A stretch of DNA of 10,539 nt from Pilatotrama ljubarskyi (lineage: Eukaryota; Basidiomycota; Agaricomycetes; Polyporales; Polyporaceae): positions 83,130 through 93,668 of the forward strand of contig MU277764.1 of NCBI GenBank assembly GCA_022385805.1. The letters are read 5' to 3'. Shown here piece by piece: positions 8,047 to 10,539 of the stretch. Position 1 is the first letter of the stretch. Each line of letters opens with the position of its first letter. Under the pieces are notes generated by a model, which ran no database searches, was not told the DNA's origin, and saw nothing but the letters and a program-made list of their open reading frames with translations. A program made the position numbers and the translations under genes.

Positions 8047-8459
8047 CTATGTATGCGCTCGCGAGGATTCGGGAAAGACGGGTGGCGGGCGTGCCGGCTG
8101 AGGTTCCCGCGGCGGACGGACGCGGAACTCGGAAACGATGGACAAATGGCTGCGCACGCACAGACCTCATCAGCATCACCTCCGCAGAATATGACATGCA
8201 CGACGTACTCTGAGGGGAAGTGGGCATTTGGGAACCCGACTGCCTTGTCCAAATAGGAAGGATCGACCGCACCAAGGATGGAGTTAACGGAGAGGTTCGC
8301 CGAGGAGTACCAGATGTAGTCAATGTGCCCCTTGAAGCTGGGCGTATAGTTGGTCAATGGCAGCTCCCCTGCACCAGCATACGCGCTCTTCAAGCCCAGG
8401 CGGTGGCGCAGGCCCTCCGACGTGTACTTGCCATACAGGTGGGAGAGGAAGTCCTCGTG
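8047..8459 (-). pseudogene. CCR4: 5'-truncated CCR4 deadenylase fragment (C-terminal nuclease end)
   Basis: From H at 8459 the minus strand reads HEDFLSHLYGKYTSEG, then YTPSFKGHIDYIWYSS, then GFPNAHFPSDH, which is the end of the exonuclease-endonuclease-phosphatase domain of CCR4, the poly(A)-shortening subunit of CCR4-NOT. The terminal SDH motif, which contains a catalytic histidine, appears only when the 59-nt intron 8208-8150 (GTACGT donor, GCGCAG acceptor) is removed. Without splicing the frame reads SEYV and runs on for over 200 residues of nonsense. After the motif come IVSEFRVRPPREPQ, a Pro/Arg-rich tail and TAG at 8047. About 117 residues remain. The leucine-rich repeats and most of the nuclease domain, including the metal-binding Glu and the GDFN motif, are absent, so it cannot be an active deadenylase. 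It has no start of its own and shares an open frame with the GTPase upstream. It is best read as a partial duplicate that became the tail of the neighbouring gene. Confidence 0.75.
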
Positions 8460-9502
8460 GAAGCGGCCTCTCACGAGCCACAGAGCCAGTGCACGCAAGG
8501 CGCCATCCCTGGGTGGGTAACACTTCATCCACTTTGCCCGCAACTCGGAAATGGGTCTCTCAGCGACCCGCCTGTTCGTCTCTAACCATCGTAGAATCGT
8601 AGAATTAGTACAGGTCTCGTTCTTGACCAAGCACTCACCGTCGGCGGCTGCCCGTACGCCGGTGCTACACACGCATTAGAGGATGCAGAACTTCACAAAC
8701 TGTCGTTCGCTTACCCTTCCAATGCAGAGATGCCCATAACGTCCAGGCTTGCGATACGCTCCGCTCGCTGTTGCATATCCATCTCCCCGTCATGGGTTCG
8801 TCGAGCGCTGTCCAGTTTCCTCCGATACCATTCTTCGTAGTCGTTCCGGATTTCCTCGACGGACAGGCTCTGCGGACTATCTTGCTTGTTGGCCAGCAAC
8901 AAGAGAGGTACGCCTAGAATCTGCGGTGCAGACAACACCGAGTCTTAGGTTCCTTCCTCTCCGTCAGTAAACGTCCGCAGCACGAGGTCACTGGCATACC
9001 GAAGACTTCCCATCCTTCACTGAGCCGTTCGCGGTCCTCCGCGTCAATGACGAAGACGACTGCATGACAATCGTCATAGTACCGATGCCAGATAGACCGT
9101 ATACCGCGCTGGCCACCAAGATCCCAGAACTTCAGTATGGTGGAAGGAAGCGTGATTTTCCCCACTGTAAAAAGCGTAGAGGACTGAAGTGAAGGGCCAG
9201 TGTCATCACAGAGTGCCGATACGCACTGTTCTGACCAACAGTCGGTGCTATCTTGTCCGGAGATAATCCTGGCGTCTCATTATACAAGGTCTTGATCTTC
9301 TCAAGCAATGTCTATGTGAGGGTTGTAGCTGCAGCGCATACCCGGCGACGTAGAAAACGAACCGTCTTCCCCGCGCCGTCTAAACCAATGATGATGACTG
9401 AGAACTCCTCCTTCCTGTACCATTGAGCACGGCTCCTTCCTCTATAAAATATTAAACGTACCTCGTCAGATACTCATGAAACCCCTTCAGGAGGTGATAC
9501 AT
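8047..9502 (-). CDS. ARFRP1: ARFRP1/Arl3-type GTPase fused in frame to a CCR4 C-terminal fragment
   Basis: Eight exons (9502-9462, 9414-9363, 9311-9227, 9164-9000, 8943-8715, 8664-8639, 8581-8209, 8149-8047) give 357 codons without a stop. Residues 1 to about 200 are an Arf-related GTPase. The P-loop is GLDGAGKT (24-31), the switch I threonine lies in PTVGQN (54-59), switch II is WDLGGQR (73-79), the base-recognition motif is NKQD (133-136) and the fifth motif is SALEG (187-191). The start MYHLLKGF matches the ARFRP1/yeast Arl3 type, which lacks the N-myristoyl glycine and acts at the trans-Golgi. Every intron is 47-62 nt with canonical ends, and several split codons (R14, M60, D115). After TGVRAAAD the frame continues through about 40 residues I cannot place (200-240) and then into 117 residues of CCR4. 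A normal ARFRP1 would end near residue 200, and no stop is present there, with the 57-nt intron 8638-8582 spliced or retained. The GTPase part is secure; whether the fusion is expressed as one protein is inference. Confidence 0.75.
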
Positions 9503-9760
9503 GACATTCGCCGGGCCTGTCCCTCAACCACGTACGAGGTATTCACGAAACCGTGAGCTACAAGAAGCGCCCATACTGCTATGACGCTGAAGTAGTGATG
9601 CAAATAGACGCAAACAGGGCCACTGGCCGGCTGGCTTGGTCGTCATCGCGGACGGTCAACACAACGTTCACTAGCCCGGACACGATGGGCTTGTACTCGT
9701 CGTATTCATTAGCAAAGTAGCGATATGCTATACATGACAATGTAGAGCACGGCTCGCTTC
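9503..9760 (-). other. coding-like trace just upstream of the GTPase start
   Basis: Two overlapping minus-strand frames look protein-like. One includes YRYFANEYDEYKPIVSGLVN and stops at 9579; the other includes HHYFSVIAVWALLVAHGF, a possible membrane segment, and runs up to the GTPase ATG. They could be joined by a short intron ending near GGCCAG (about 9625) or may be split by a frameshift. I do not recognise a family. This could be the end of a gene lying close upstream of the GTPase or a relic. A simple 5' leader is the alternative. Confidence 0.25.
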
Positions 9761-10539
9761 GCAGCGACTTGCAGCCATGGCAGTAGCACGCGATGAGTTG
9801 CAGCTAGCCCACGGACTCTACTAGGGATCCGTAGTGTACCGGCGATACATCGCAGCGCCCTGTAAGACAACACATGCTTGTCCGACAGCGCGATGCAACA
9901 CACCGTGCCATCTCATACATAGCTCTGCATGTTCCCGTGCGATGACTGGTAACGCCATGCAGGACCTCGCGCCAACGCTTGCAACGCGCTTCCCGGCTCT
10001 ACAGCCGAAACACGCACGGGGCGGCAAGACACTGTAGCATTCTGGGTGCTATGCCGCATCAAGTTCCCCGGGGACATGCAGCCTCCCTAGCACGCTGCAT
10101 AGCTGCATAGCCTACCTCCTGCTGACTCCGAAAAGCTGCCCACCCGCGTCGAAACAATACCGCCTTGCGCGAGCACATATAATGACAATAATCTCAATGA
10201 TTCTATTCATGGCTACGTAATACACGACGATCTGAGCGACACGATTCACGGTGCGCCACCAGCACTTGCAGCACTGGCAAGGAGACAGATCAGACGGGTG
10301 TGAACAGGGAGGGAGATCAGGGTGGGGTGCACTCGCACCCAGAGAAGATGGCGGCTGAGCAACGAAGAGATAGAAGTCCGTGCGAACCGAGCCCAGAGAG
10401 TGTTGAACTAGGCGCTTAGTAATAGCAGCATAGTCAACCGGTCGCACTTAGTCATAGGTGCTGACGCACAGACAATAGAGTTTGTGGCTGGTAGATACTG
10501 GATAGTTCTAGCACAGCCACATGTACAGTAGTATATAAG
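9761..10539. other. no recognisable gene
   Basis: Open frames of 64-111 codons occur on both strands (the longest is minus 10447-10112), but they have no recognisable motif, biased composition and no splice partners. A short tandem, GCTGCATA twice, lies at 10094-10109, among several related GCATGC- and CATGCAG-type words between 9900 and 10110. I see no tRNA or other RNA gene. Confidence 0.4.

Noticed and set aside
8205..8215. Loss of the catalytic His in the CCR4 fragment (apparent SEY)
   Set aside because: It is an artefact of reading through an intron; the spliced codons give Ser-Asp-His.
7539..8672. A single uninterrupted 377-codon minus-strand gene
   Set aside because: Only the part from 8664 down to 8209 is real coding sequence, and it contains one intron (8638-8582). 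Beyond 8208 the frame reads intron and 3' flank; splicing at 8208-8150 restores the CCR4 motif and a proper stop.
9441..9450. TATA box on the plus strand (TATAAA)
   Set aside because: It lies inside the first intron of the GTPase gene, and no plus-strand gene follows.
9821..10037. Overlapping open frames on both strands, Cys/Ala/His-rich
   Set aside because: The composition follows from CATGC/GCAAC-type words in the DNA, and both strands are open for the same reason.
1..10539. tRNA genes, CRISPR arrays, and complete transposons with a transposase or reverse transcriptase
   Set aside because: I looked for T-loop-like motifs, regularly spaced repeats and mobile-element protein motifs on both strands and found none that hold up.

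Overview
The window looks like nuclear DNA of a basidiomycete fungus, most likely an Agaricomycete such as a polypore. Genes are dense and cut by many introns of about 47-66 nt with GT...AG ends and CTRAY-type branch points. Third codon positions are GC-rich. Two genes belong to a divergent protein-kinase family that is common in mushroom genomes. No bacterial-style operon, RNA gene, CRISPR array or complete transposon is visible. All gene models were spliced by hand from the sequence.

Layout. 1-513: nothing recognised. 514-1140 (minus): the last two exons of an unrecognised protein, with an upstream end that cannot be closed. 1587-3449 (plus): kinase copy 1, five exons, with an in-frame TGA at codon 9 and a first intron swollen to 604 nt by a repeat-rich insert. 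3450-4225: spacer with a GCC-rich tract and one weak coding-like stretch. 4226-5426 (minus): a six-exon, 295-residue protein that I do not recognise, with a basic/helical N-terminal part, a beta-rich middle and an acidic C-terminal part, and a TATA box about 110 bp upstream. 5427-6031: divergent promoter region. 6032-7381 (plus): kinase copy 2, intact, five exons, 378 aa. 7382-8046: convergent spacer with a purine-skewed strand. 8047-9502 (minus): an ARFRP1/Arl3-type small GTPase whose reading frame runs without a stop into the C-terminal end of a CCR4 deadenylase. 9503-10539: weak coding-like traces just upstream of the GTPase, otherwise nothing recognised.

The kinase pair is a same-strand duplication: internal exons 2, 3 and 4 are 285, 38 and 319 nt in both copies, with the same intron phases. 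Copy 2 looks functional; copy 1 shows signs of decay. The strongest oddity is the GTPase-CCR4 chimera. Eight exons splice in frame into 357 codons, the G motifs are all present, and the CCR4 portion keeps its terminal Ser-Asp-His motif only if a 59-nt intron is removed. The genes do not form an obvious pathway; the region looks like a rearranged, duplication-prone stretch of a fungal chromosome.
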